From: Podochytrium sp. JEL0797
Taxonomy: Eukaryota > Chytridiomycota > Chytridiomycetes > Chytridiales > Chytriomycetaceae
Reading direction: 5' to 3'
Length of the DNA stretch: 59,251 bases
Assembly: GCA_027596195.1 (NCBI GenBank)
Contig: JADGJG010000052.1
Coordinates: 1 to 59,251 of the forward strand
This document shows positions 11,533-22,635 of this stretch, in pieces; the stretch's first letter is position 1; each line of letters starts with the position of its first letter. Position numbers and translations under genes: made by a program. Under the pieces are notes generated by a model that saw only the letters and a program-made list of their open reading frames with translations, did not search any database and was not told where the DNA came from.

Positions 11533-11970
11533 TCAGATTCCTCTTCTGATCCCCCTATCATTGATCCCTCCCACAGCCACATATTTCCTCAAAACTCCAC
11601 TGAACGCAAAACACTGGGACACCCACAAATATCCACTACCTCCAAATTCCAAGCCTGCCAACTCCTCAGGGAGATCACCAGACAATAGTGTGTCCCCTCT
11701 CAAGCTCACTACTCTCAATCTCAAGAGTTGGCGAAGCTCGCGTGGAATGCCTCCTGACAAAGTGCAACCACCCAGATACAACCCTCGCAAGCTCGAGAGA
11801 TTTCCAATCTCAAAAGGAATGGAACCAGATACCCCTTCATTTCCGTTGATGGCAAGGAATTTCAAGCTGTTGAGAGAACCCCATTCAGGCAGAATTGACA
11901 GGGTCAATGAGTTGCAACCAAGCAACAAATCGGCAAGTTGGGTAATTGACCGAGTGCGGCTGGCAAGCAC
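11533..11970 (-). pseudogene. Plant-type leucine-rich-repeat fragment A
   Basis: A 145-residue minus-strand frame with several LRRs of the extracellular plant type. Diagnostic strings are SGSIPFEIGNLSSLRGLYL, SGGIPRELRQLLRLRVVSL and SGDLPEELAGL, each following LxxLxxLxLxxNxLxGxIP. No signal peptide, membrane segment or kinase domain is attached. The start is a convenience Met and upstream sequence is not clearly coding, so this looks like the C-terminal part of a lost gene. A related fragment lies at 12246-12471. Confidence 0.55.
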
Positions 11971-12245
11971 CAGAATTCACAAAAGCAGGAAGTGAATGTA
12001 AGCTAACATTTAGTCATGTTTGTTTTTCCGCCCCCTGGTTTTAAGGAACTCACACGTTGATCCACTTTCAAGGGATAATTGAACCAGCCAGGAACTGGTT
12101 CCATTATTCCCTGTAACTTTGGAGGAATACTCGCACCAGCCAGGAGCCACGTTCCATGGTATCCCTATAATTGCAAGCTCTCATCTCTATTGGGCTGAGA
12201 AACAGTGAAGGTAGGTGGAAATCCTCCGAATCCGAAATCACCCCC

Positions 12246-12471
12246 TCATCCAACACACCATCTCGAAACTCCACCAAACACGATACACCCGGACATCCAC
12301 ACATATCCTCTTTCCCCGAGTTCTCCAACACAGTCAGCTGCACATTCTCCTAGGTCCAGCTCTCTCAGATTGGAGAGATTTCTAAGTTCGGCTGGGATGG
12401 AGCCAGGCACCCCTTCATTTTCTTCGAGGCTGTTGTTGGGGACAAATCCAACACATGAACAGACTTGAGGT
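12246..12471 (-). pseudogene. Plant-type leucine-rich-repeat fragment B
   Basis: On minus, an open stretch reads NEGVPGSIPAELRNLSNLRE and then a tail with GYVWMSGCIVFGGVSR. Fragment A has the equivalent GYLWVSQCFAFSGVLR, so the two are paralogous ends of the same LRR gene type. The stop is at 12246 and there is no start codon, so it is a fragment. Confidence 0.45.
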
Positions 12472-12991
12472 TTAGTACTTTCTTATGTGATTATCAGTGG
12501 CGAACCAGTTGTTATTTCATGATCTTGACTTTGGATCCATCTCCCCATGTGAAGTGTGTTTGTTTGTCCTTGGAATTTAAAAGATGATCACCATCTTCTT
12601 TGTGTTCCATCAATTTCCTGAAAATCGAATATCACTGAGCTGATTCCTTTCTTTTATTACAATTTACGAGTTTGAAGCTAGTGGTGTGCTGTTTCTTATT
12701 CGTTTCCCGTGCATTTGTCATTCACTGTTTCCTATCCATTTGCGGAATGCACCACACCCGAAACAGGCCGCTGTTCTTTGACCTATTATTTTTCTATTTT
12801 CTCGACTTGTAATCGAAAAGGGGGGGGGTGGAGAAGGGAGCTGTTGACTCTTACACACACATACACATATTAACTATTGACGTGGCTTGCTTCTTCGCCA
12901 CTCGCTCCTCTCTTTTCGTGCGTGGCACCCTTTATTCCACCTTTGTTTATAACATGACATTATAATCAATATATTAAACATGAAACATTAT

Positions 12992-13064
12992 GGGCCTGTG
13001 GCAAAATGGTTACCGCGCTTGACTACGAATCAAGAGATTCCAGGTTCGACCCCTGGCCGGCTCG
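12992..13064 (+). tRNA. tRNA-Arg (ACG)
   Basis: Same 73-base tRNA as at 9598-9670, here on plus in the right inverted-repeat arm. Anticodon ACG lies in the loop CTACGAA, and the T-loop is TTCGACC. Confidence 0.9.
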
Positions 13065-13138
13065 TTTTATTTTTTGCTGTAAAACATCACAACAATGTAA
13101 AACAGCATACTGTATTTCGTATTCGTTTAGAAAAACAA

Positions 13139-13209
13139 GCATCAATGGTTTAGTGGTATAATTATCGCCTGCCACGCGGTAGTCCCGGGTTCGATTCCCG
13201 GTTGATGCA
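13139..13209 (+). tRNA. tRNA-Gly (GCC)
   Basis: Matches the 71-base tRNA-Gly at 183-253. It is 74 bases downstream of tRNA-Arg in the right arm and is again followed by the SPRY-like repeat. Confidence 0.95.
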
Positions 13210-13369
13210 CTTTTCGATTGTTTTTGCTCAGCTCGAAATACCCTTTTTTTATTTCTTCGTGATACATTTCTGCGTGATAAAAGGTTGATAACGCAATGAT
13301 TTACAAGAAACAGAAAAAAATAAGGACAACCTCACCAATTTGGAATTGAACAATCCGACTTTATCTTTT

Positions 13370-13920
13370 TGACGTAGACGGAATTTTTGAGGTGCACACG
13401 TGGATAGAACAGACCAGTGTTCCCTTTAAGTCCCTTGAATGAGACTCTGACTGAATTGCTGTTGACTTTGAACTCAAGGTCGCCCGAAGCTCTCAAGGGC
13501 ACACACAGTCACCACGTCTCTGACGCTGAACAAACACCGTAGCGGATCGCTTGCCCATCCAAACTGCGTGATGAGAACCGTGAACCATTCGAACTGTACT
13601 TAACACCGAAACCCATAATATCCAACTGCCCGCCTCCGGAAATCAAGCGAATCGAACATGATGGCGAGTCCACAGACAATGGCTGCACACACGGAATGGA
13701 CGTTTCTCCCTGCATGCACCCGACTCCTAACACGTTGTCGAAGCAAGCCGGCTTGCTGCATCGCGCAATGTTTGCCAGGAATCCCATCCGCCGTGCACAG
13801 TTTTCCCCGTGGGACACCAAGAACAGCCAAGTTTGCGTTTGTGGTGGTCATGGCGGGCTTAATGAGGTGGACGCGGCGGAAGAGGACCAGGTGGCTTGTG
13901 GCGAAGGGGTTTGAACAATC
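13370..13920 (-). pseudogene. Degenerate SPRY-like gene fragment, repeat family copy 3
   Basis: On minus the stretch reads CFDNVLGVGCMQGET, SIRLISGGGQLDIMGFGV, then in another frame SVRVSFKGLKGNTGLFYPRV. It corresponds to copies at 390-880 and 8905-9305. Frames change between pieces, so no intact protein is encoded. Upstream sequence (13745-13920) extends beyond the inverted repeat and may hold older coding sequence of the same gene. Confidence 0.5.
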
Positions 13921-14011
13921 TAAATCACGTTTCTTTCGTGCAGCCAATTGGATTTCAAAATCCATCAAATGCACCTCAAAATAGTTGTCGCGCTTGCGAG
14001 GTGGAAAAAAC

Positions 14012-14083
14012 GGGCCCAACCGGGAATTGAACCCGGGACCTCTCGCACCCAAAGCGAGAATCATACTACTAGACCATTGGGCC
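14012..14083 (-). tRNA. tRNA-Pro (TGG)
   Basis: A 72-base cloverleaf on minus: acceptor GGCCCAA/TTGGGCC, anticodon loop TTTGGGT (anticodon TGG), T-arm CCGGG-TTCAATT-CCCGG. An equivalent gene in the same orientation lies at 18284-18355 on the other side of the nucleoporin gene. Confidence 0.95.
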
Positions 14084-14250
14084 GTGTTGTAATTTTCTGA
14101 ATAGTTAATTAGGACCATTATTTCCCTACTGTTCCTAGAGAAAAGTCGTTTTGTAGCATGCAGATCAACGGTTCACGGTGAACGACTTTCTCACTTTTGA
14201 CCACTCTCACTCCTCCTCATTGCTTGGATATCCAAAGACGCGTCAGCCAA
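14084..14250. repeat. tRNA-Pro flanking repeat, copy A
   Basis: Sequence next to tRNA-Pro that aligns by eye with 18356-18525. Shared words in order include TTTCTCACTT, then TTGCTTGGATATCCAAAGACGC here against TTGCTTAGATATCCATAAACGC there. Together with the tRNA this forms a diverged direct repeat of roughly 240 bases bracketing NUP84. Confidence 0.55.
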
Positions 14251-14338
14251 CTCGAAATCGATTGTTTTAACATCACATCCATTGGAAACTGAACCTTCTC
14301 TTCCCAAAACCACTGCAACAAAAAAACAACCACAAAAA

Positions 14339-17300
14339 TCACTCCCTCTCCTCCAACACTTTCTTGGCCTGCTTGTACTGCTGCATAAAAAACACAACCT
14401 TGCCCGACCGGATAAACTCGGCATGGAACGAGGTGGGGGGTCCATCTTCCACGTATTCTTGCAACAAGTAGATGCACTTTTCGAGATTCCTAAACACAAT
14501 AAATCGAACGCATTAGGACGCGATGGAGGGACAAAAAAAATAAACGCGCAAGACGTACTCTGGGATATATTCGCGCGTCTCAAACAAGACATGCTGGAGT
14601 CTCAGAATGATTTCTGTAGCGTAAATGTCGCGAATCATTTGGATTTCGGACAATCGCTCTTGACCTAGAATAGAGTTTCAGATATCCAAAACGGACGGCA
14701 AAAAACCACCCATTGAATGATTACCTTCTTGACCAGAGAATCCACCGTTATTCAGCTGAATGTTCATAATATCTTCAAGGCAGCCGCGCAGAGTAGCTTC
14801 GACTTGCACGGTTCCAGACTGTATTCGTGTCAATTAAGTTTTAAGAAATCCTAAATCAAACGCCTCATACCTTCATTGTTTCCATCCAATCTCTGAACTG
14901 GAACGAAGCAACTGTATCGCTATCTCTGAAATGCGAGAAAAAAGAAAATTAGAGTCACCCGATGCCAAAAGAAAAAAGAAAAAACCAACAACAAACCCAT
15001 TGCTCCTCTTTGGCATAACACCCAAAAACGAATTCCAATTCACAAGCCCTTCAAATGCTTCCACAAGACTCGTGTAACACAAAAACTCAAAACTCGCGGC
15101 CCCCGTTCGCCTTTTGCTCGGGTTCAAGTTCTCCAACGCGGCCGTATCGCGCGCGTCGAGGTTGGCTTCTTGGATGCCCGCTTTGAGCCACGATTTGTGC
15201 AGGAATTCTTTTTTGGGTGGGACTGTGGTGAGGATTTCTTTGAGGACGTGGATTTGGCCGTGGACTGAGAAAAGGGGACACAAGAAGGTTAACAACTCGA
15301 AACGCAAGCGCGAAAGCAAGATTGCTTTTTTTGGTTGAATGACTCACCCAAGAACCGACGAATCAATCGCGTACATTGAATCAACGCATCCGCCTGCTGC
15401 AGCGGATCAAATAGCAACCACTCCAACGCACGGACCTGCTTGAATACAGCATCCGGAATCTCTTCCCCCATATTCGTTACAAACACTGAATTGGCTCTGG
15501 TCGGAACAGCTTCCTGTGCGAAACAAAAAAGTTCGACCCCACGCGAGTTGAATACGCCAATCCAAAACAACCCCCATCCACCCAGACCCTCACCTTAAAA
15601 ATCCCATGCAAAAAAGTCAACTCCACCGCCCTCCTACAAGCCATCCACATATCAATCCCACAATCCTTCCCCTGCGCCACATACTCGGCCCGCATCTCCT
15701 TCTCAACCGCCAGACCCTCCAAAAACTGCGCAAACGTTTCAATCTGCAGCGCGGAGGGCAATTGTCCGACATACACGGCCACGATCGTGTCCTTTTTGGC
15801 GGCAATCAGGAGATCAATGTAGGTTTTGAGGAGGAAGTCGGCGCTTTGGTGGGCTTGGAGTGGGTACGAGACGGAACGGAGGGCGAGGATGAGGTGAGCG
15901 ATGAAGCGGAGGACAGTGGGGAGTTGGGGAATACTGGCGGGTCGGATTAGATGAAGCGGTTCAATGGGACTCGGACAAAATGGGGAAGTGAAACCTCGAG
16001 GAAGCATTCAAGAACTGGTGGTGAAGAGTTTCCAACAACGGGTCCACGCGGTTCAAAATCAGCATGGCCTGGAAGATTCGGAATGGGTTTTGCGCCATGC
16101 GGCTGTTCATTGAAAAAAAAGCGCGTCAACAAACAAAAACGCGACGTGGGAAAAACATCAACCGTCGCGAAAACGCACCAGATGTCTGGGTTCTCGTTGC
16201 GATTCAGCCACTCAAATAAATCGGCGGGCAGCTTTGAAGTCTCTGGCGATTGCGTCTTGGAATATTCGCCGTTCGGAGGCGTGGTTTGAGGTGCGCGAGT
16301 GAGACTCTAAAACACGGGCATGGCGAGCAGTCAGCACGAGAGTTACATTCAGGCGTTTCAATCAAAAATACCTCTTGCAAAATCGATTCAATGTAGCTGT
16401 TGAAATGAGCCCACACAAAATCCTCCCATGTTTTGCATACGGGAGCAACCTGGTGAATTCGATCAGTATAACGCGTAATCATTTCACAATAAGTATTCGC
16501 TTACATTGTCGACATTCCCACACATGACCGCGTAATAAGCACGCTCGTATAAATCGGCAGACGGCTGATTCGAGAAAAAACACGTGAACGATCAGAAATG
16601 GGCAAAGTAAGCGGGCCAAAGAACAGCGCACCTCTTTTGCAATCATGTAGCAAGTTTCTTTCCAAAGGTCTCTGTTCACATTCCCGCTCAACCCCTCATC
16701 CTCATTCGCGACTCCGTCTGCGTGGGGCAAGAAATTAGAAACGCATTATGAACAACCATGGAAATCAAAGAACGCACCAACAAACGCGTCATTGTGATAA
16801 TTGATTCCGGCAAATGAGGCGGCTCTCCATGGCTCGTCAACGGCCCGGCAAAAATCGGCGGCTTGAGCAAATTGTCCTCTGCGCACGAAGGAGAACAAGG
16901 TCTTGTTGAGGGCGTGATCATACCCCTGCCAAACAAAATACAATGTCAGAAGGGTGGGTGCGATTCTCTACTGCCGTTCAAACTCAAAGATGACGCGTTC
17001 GGTCGCGATTGAAACAAAAACGTGATATGTGCGCCAAGAAATCAGCAACTCAGGCATGTCTGAATCGGAACTATTGGCTCTGTGGCGAGATGGCCAGTCC
17101 CTCGCGTCCGTCATTCACTTTCAAGAATCAACTCGATCACAAAGGCAGGGAAATCGCGCGGAAATGACATCTCGCTCTTTGGAATCAGATCGGCTTTGCA
17201 TCAGGCTATACTTACAGCATCATCTGGAGCCAGAGAGATTCCCGTACGAAGAGGGCCGTCGGGATCCATCGAAACAGCCCCGGAAACACTCCTCGCCGAC

Positions 17301-18079
17301 TGCTCGCGAACAGATTTCAGAGTATATGGTCTGAATCCCTTTCTGGTCTCGACGGGAATGAAATCGGGTGCAGATTCTTCGAGCCACTCCTTCACAGCCT
17401 GAACCAATGTGGTTTTGATCAGACACGCAACGAAGCCAACGAGACAACCTCCTTACAATCATCTCAGCCAAACTGTCAGTCGTCTTGATGGCAGCAGACA
17501 CAATGGACTGGTCGCTCGAGTAGGGCGTCAGGTCGGGACACGTCTCTGTCTCTTCGGGAACCACGCGGATGCTGCACAGCCAGTCAGCGAACGGGCTCAA
17601 CACGGACCAGACAAGCAAACATACTCCAATAGACGGTACAGCAACGCCCAGGTGTTTTTCTCGAGTTGCAGCATTTCGACCAGGTCTGGATCGTTCGAGT
17701 CGGAGTCTTCGATTGCGCGGATGCTTTGAAACAGTTTAGCGTTATTCGAAGTTCTTCTAGGTGTACCGTTCTTGGCAGTGGTTCTCGTACGCCCTGAGCT
17801 GGCCGCCCTCGTCGTCCAAAACCGTCGCAGCGCCGGTTTCAAAAAGCGACACGGCGAATTGGTCGAATTCGCTGCCCACGCAAAAGTGCGCGCCTGTCCT
17901 CGTTTTAGAAACTAACCAAAAAGAGGCCTTTGTTACCATCCGCCGTCTCAATCATGTGCGTCTCGCGAAAGTCCATGTTTTCTTTGCGAAAAAAAATCAA
18001 AACAAAATCCAAGACAGTTTCCGTACTCGCCTTTGTGCAGGCCGGGACGCGATTTGATTTTGGGCGCTGACCAGGGCAT
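14339..18079 (-). CDS. NUP84: Nucleoporin NUP84/NUP107
   Basis: A many-exon minus-strand gene, roughly 850-900 residues after splicing. Family landmarks in order are QFAQAADFCRAVDEPWRAAS, DLWKETCYMIAKE and VAPVCKTWEDFVWAHFNSY. Further on come the helical blocks IPDAVFKQVRALEWLLFDP and the C-terminal SFHAEFIRSGKVVFFMQQY. These match the Nup84/Nup107 alpha-solenoid of the Y-complex, the scaffold of the nuclear pore. The start at 18079 (MPWSAPKIKS) is the first in-frame Met and splices in frame into MDFRETHMIE; Met at 17976 is an alternative. The stop at 14339 follows KKVLEERE. A model reading on to 14191 would need a 30-base intron, shorter than any other here, so I reject it. Internal exon limits were not fixed to the base. 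Confidence 0.88.
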
Positions 18080-18283
18080 GTTCAATGAGGAGTACGCGAA
18101 TGGATTCGCTAAGAGGTTGAGGGCGAATGTGATTAAGATATATAAAAATGAGATTACGGAGTCGAACAGAATCTCATTTATGCCGTACTTGTAGCTCTAA
18201 GTGTAGAAGTGGTATAAGGTGATGGAGAAAATGATCAAGAAATGCCGAGAAAAGCAGCAAATACGGAAATATGAAGCAAAAGC

Positions 18284-18355
18284 GGGCCCAACCGGGAATT
18301 GAACCCGGGACCTCTCGCACCCAAAGCGAGAATCATACTACTAGACCATTGGGCC
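18284..18355 (-). tRNA. tRNA-Pro (TGG)
   Basis: Reverse complement is the same 72-base tRNA-Pro as at 14012-14083, with anticodon TGG. It lies about 200 bases upstream of the NUP84 start codon, on the same strand. Confidence 0.95.
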
Positions 18356-18525
18356 GTACAATAAAATTAAGAATTGCTTAATTGGATCCTTATTTTCTAC
18401 TCACTGGGAGAAGAATCGTTTCGAAACCTTCGAAGCATACAGACCAGGGAAGGGAGATTGAGTTTCTCACTTCTGGCCGCCCCTCACCCTGTCTCTTGCT
18501 TAGATATCCATAAACGCGTTATATT
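18356..18525. repeat. tRNA-Pro flanking repeat, copy B
   Basis: Diverged copy of 14084-14250, in the same orientation relative to tRNA-Pro. It contains no open frame of note. Confidence 0.55.
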
Positions 18526-18712
18526 GGAGTATTGCTATTCTTTTTCTTTTGGCTTACCTGAAAGAGAAGGGTAGTAAAAATCATAGTATCATACTTTGGG
18601 AGAGTGTGGAGGTATCGTGCAGGGTATCGTGCCGTGAAGTTCGTTTTCCTTGTTTCCCTTGTCAACATCTTGTCAAATGTGGTTTTCGAAAAAAATCTCG
18701 CGAAAACAAATC

Positions 18713-20974
18713 ATGCGGATCGCAGACATCTCCAAGTTCGTGCTGACGGACTCGTACAAGACGACTCATCCGTTCCTGTACCCAGAGGCGGAAAAGGTGG
18801 GCTGAGGCCAATGCCGGGAAACGATCGAGAGCTCTAACGTCAAAACAGATGGTGGCTTACTCAGAGTTCCGAGTGCCCTTCAACAAGGATGCCAAGGACC
18901 ACCGCATCGTCCTCTACGGCCTTCGTTACATTATTCAGACGTATTTGGAGCAGCAATGGACGCAGGCGGATCTCGACATGGCCGTCGAGTTCTTCAAAAC
19001 CCACAAAGCCTCGCTCGTTGCCGACCAGCCGTTCGCAGAGTATCCATTCCCCAAGGATCTATTCCAGAAGGTGATTACAACGATCCCCTTGGAACTGTGG
19101 TGTTGGATGGACCAGAGCGGGAAATGGTTGTGTTGATTGGTTCAAGTGGCGAATCCGACCTGCGAAATGAGATTGGAAGACACATATTTCTCCGATATAC
19201 GGGACTCGGTTCGAAAGCTTCTGATCGTGTTGTTTTACTGCAGATGATTGACGAAAACAACGGCTTCTTCCCTGTCTCCATCTCGGCACTTCCGGAAGGA
19301 TCCGTTATCTACCCCCACACGCCCGTCATCCTCATCACAGCCAAGGGAGAATACTCGAGACTTGTAACCTACTTGGAAACGATCTTGACTCAAATCTGGG
19401 TATGCGCGCAGGAATGGCTGTCTGTGCCTGAACGAAACTGATTTCTCGTTTCAACTTCTTACAGTACCCATCTACAGTTGCCACGCTCTCGAGGCGTTGC
19501 AAAGACTTGATTCACCAGTCGTTTGACAAGACGGTTGATGAAAAAGACATGTTCATTCTGCAGAGGTGATTTCAGATTCCTTGCGTTCACAATCGGAAAC
19601 TGAAACGTTTGACCAGTCGCTTGCACGATTTCGGATTCCGTGGATGCACTTCTGTCGAGCAATCTGTAATTGGAGGCTCTGCCCACCTGGTAACACGAAT
19701 TCAGAATTTTCCAAATCAGAACCAAGCTAAATTCTTCGGACTTGCAGCTCAACTTTGACGGAACAGACACCATGAGCGCTGCATTCTATGTTCAATTCGA
19801 ATTGAATCATGGGAAGCCCATCGCGACCTCCATCCCTGCAACGGAACACTCGATCATGACGTCCTACAACACAGAACGAGTGAGTTTCAGCGAAATCAAC
19901 ATCTCGCGTTCATCCAGAATTAAACAATACGCAACAGGCCGCAATGAGTGCCCTGATTGATAAATTTGGAGATGGATTCATTGCTTGCGTGATGGACTCA
20001 TATGACTACACGAACGCGCTCGAGAACGTGTTGCCTGCTGTCGCGGCACAGAAAATTGGAAAAGGCGGATTCTTGGTCCTGAGGCCTGATAGTGGAGATC
20101 CAGTTGCTGTTGTTTTGGAGGCTCTCAGGTAAAATCGGTGGTTAGCCGCCTAAAATGATATCTGATTTCCGTTTTGAATAGAAACGCCGACAAGGTCTTT
20201 GGTCACATCACCAACAGCAAGGGATACAAAGTCATCAACGGTTGCTCCGTCATTCAAGGTGACGGAATTGGGTACAACACGATTGGTGAGATTCTCGTCG
20301 CCGTGGAAGCCGCAAAATACTCTGCCCAAAACGTCACGTTCGGGATGGGCGGTGGCCTCCTTCAGAAAGTCAACCGTGATACGATGAGTTTCGCCACCAA
20401 GCTATGTCACGTCCAGTACAAGGACGGAACGATCAGGGAAGTGATGAAGATGCCAAAGACGGATATGGCCAAAATCAGTTTGCCGGGAGAGTTGGGAGTT
20501 TCGAAAGATCCAGTGAATGCCGTAAGCTGGAATTTGTTGCATGTGTGTTTGTATTTCGGATTTGAAATTGACTCGTTTTATTCGCCAAATCGCTAGACTA
20601 CTTCTGTTTTCCCTTTGACCCAGAAGAGCGCCATCAAGAACGATATGGTCACAATCTACGACTGCGGGAACCCCGTCGAGTGGAAGTGGGAATCCTTCAC
20701 GCAAGTCCGTACGCGTCTCGAACGCGAGTGGGCGGCCTCGCAAAAGTTCAAGACGCACGACTGTATTTCGCCTGAATTGGTGGCCAAGATTCACGATATT
20801 CGGAAGGCGCAGGAAGCCAGAAACGAAGAAGATCGGGTGGGGACCAAGGAGATTGTTGATGCGCAAAAGAAGCGGCAGTTGGAGGAGGAGGGTGCGGGAG
20901 CAGAGCCTGAGAAGCCCGTTCCAAGAACGACTTCGCTTAAGGAAAGACTGAGGAATCCTTTTGGGCGTAAATAG
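18713..20974 (+). CDS. NAMPT: Nicotinamide phosphoribosyltransferase
   Basis: Nine exons (18713-18796, 18849-19070, 19244-19399, 19465-19565, 19617-19689, 19748-19879, 19938-20128, 20182-20521, 20624-20974) keep phase and give 549 residues. Family blocks appear in order: DSYKTTHPFLYPE, NGFFPVSISALPEG, TYLETILTQIWYPSTVAT, RLHDFGFRG, GTDTM, PATEHSIM (with the active-site His), VLRPDSGDP, INGCSVIQGDGIGYN and FGMGGGLLQKVNRDT. The enzyme makes nicotinamide mononucleotide from nicotinamide and phosphoribosyl pyrophosphate in NAD salvage. Most studied fungi instead deamidate nicotinamide with Pnc1. A charged tail of about 50 residues (from RNEEDRVG) extends past the usual length of about 490. No targeting sequence is obvious. 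Confidence 0.95.
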
Positions 20975-21117
20975 GGTTGCTTTGCGTGGAATCTGAATCA
21001 AATATAGTCATAGTCATTGTGCGAAAATCTGATTACAAGCCCTTTTGATTTACAAGCTACAAACGCGTTTATACCTGCCTAATCAATGCTATCATAAAAG
21101 TATCATAAAACGTTGAT

Positions 21118-22454
21118 ATGATGACCGACACCCTCTTCCCGCGATTGTTTTCGCCAATCAACGTTGCCGGAAACGCGTTGCAGCATCGAATCGTTTTGGG
21201 GCCCATGACCCGCCACCGCGCGCTCGCCAGAGACTCGGATGGGAACGAAAACGTGCCTAGCGATCTGATGGTATTTTGTCATCCGCATTGATCACTCGTT
21301 GGCATTGATATCAACCCGTTTTTCAGGTCGAATATTATTCTCAAAGAGCGTCGGCTGGCGGCCTCCTCATCACAGAAGCCACATGCATCAGCCCCGAAAC
21401 CAGGTTCCACGCCAACGCCCCAGGAATATATTCCGACGCCCAGATCCGTGCTTGGAAGAAAGTCACCAACGCGGTCCACAGGAAAGGTGCCGTCATGTTT
21501 GTCCAACTGCGCCATTCCGGATTTGCAGGAAACCTCTCCTTCAACAAGGACCCCAGCAGCCCACCCACGTCTTCGTTGCGTGAAATCGCATCCAGAGAAG
21601 GCGAAGGGAAAAAGATTTGGACGCACGAGTTGTCGGTGGATGAAATCCGCGAGGTTACGGAGACTTTTGTCCAAGCTGCCAAGAATGCCATCGAGGCTGG
21701 ATTTGATGGGGTTGAGCTTCACGGGACGAAGGAATTTCTTATCGAAGAGTTGAGTTTGTTGCGGTCGCGTTTGTTTTTTCTCATGAATTTCTAACTCATT
21801 TTCATATTTTCCAGATTCATCAATGACAGCATCAACAAGCGCACAGATGATTATGGCGGATCCATCGCCAATCGACTCCGCTTTCCAATGGAACTTATCA
21901 CTGCCGTGTCCGCCGCCATCGGCCCCAACCGCACGGCGATTCGACTCGCGCCATACGGAAAAGTAGACGGCCACCGCGACTCGACCCCCGTCGAAACCTA
22001 CACTACGCTCCTCCGCATGTTAAACCCACTGAATATTGCGTATGTGAATCTTCTCGAGCCCGCCATCTTTGGAAGCAGACCGATCCACGAATACGAGGAC
22101 TTGTCCGCACTCAATTTGGACGCGTTCCGACAAGCCTATCACGGAACTGTCATCTTGGGTGGAGGCTACACTGCTGAGCTTGCCAATGAGGCTGTGGAGA
22201 CTCATCGTGGGGATTTGGTGTCCTTTGCGCGAGCCTTTTCGTCGAACCCCGACTTGCCCGAGAGAATCAAAAGAGGATGGCCGTTGACGCCATATGATAG
22301 AGAAACTATGCAAACGACGGGTGCGCAAGGATATGTGGATTTCCCGGCTTGGGAGGACGAGAGACAGTTGGACCCCACTCTGCATGTGATGAACGAGGAG
22401 CAAGGGCCACCCGAAGTGGAATTTATTCACGCATCCGAAGAGAAACCTGAATAA
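21118..22454 (+). CDS. Old-yellow-enzyme-family NADH:flavin oxidoreductase
   Basis: Three exons (21118-21270, 21327-21748, 21815-22454) keep phase and give 404 residues, as expected for a TIM-barrel OYE. Recognised blocks are LFSPINVAG and RIVLGPMTRHRA near the N-terminus, ITEATCISPE, GFDGVELHGTK, the signature NDSINKRTDDYGGSIANRLR, and FARAFSSNPDLPERI with the phosphate-binding region. Family members bind FMN and reduce alpha,beta-unsaturated carbonyls with NAD(P)H. The usual QLxHxGR appears as QLRHSGF, and the loop usually HGANGYL reads HGTKEFL, so substrate preference may be unusual. ATG at 21118 or 21121 could start. Physiological substrate is unknown. Confidence 0.92.
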
Positions 22455-22635
22455 ACTATTAATCAATATTACTCCGCGTTGAAGAGCGCACTGGTTGACG
22501 ATACGAATTCGGCGCTGGCGCATTTTAGCCCAATGTGTGAATTTAAGAATCGATTTTCCATCAGAACTTCTCAATTATCACTAATAACGCACATCAATTT
22601 ACTAAAAATTAACGGAAAAGAATCCCCACCCCTCA

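Larger units (their letters stand above)
12671..13745. repeat. Right arm of 1.1-kb inverted repeat
   Basis: Approximate reverse complement of 8905-9986, carrying tRNA-Arg and tRNA-Gly on plus and the SPRY-like fragment on minus. It differs from the left arm by scattered substitutions and a longer G tract near 12825. Confidence 0.8.

Noticed and set aside
14191..14338. C-terminal extension of NUP84 ending in MRRSESGQK
   Set aside because: It would need a 30-base intron, and the region is shared as a non-coding flank with the second tRNA-Pro. A stop directly after KKVLEERE is simpler.
19071..19243. Read-through reading of NAMPT sequence after FQK
   Set aside because: Canonical NAMPT continues directly at NGFFPV; this 173-base stretch has GT and AG ends and stops in frame, so it is an intron.
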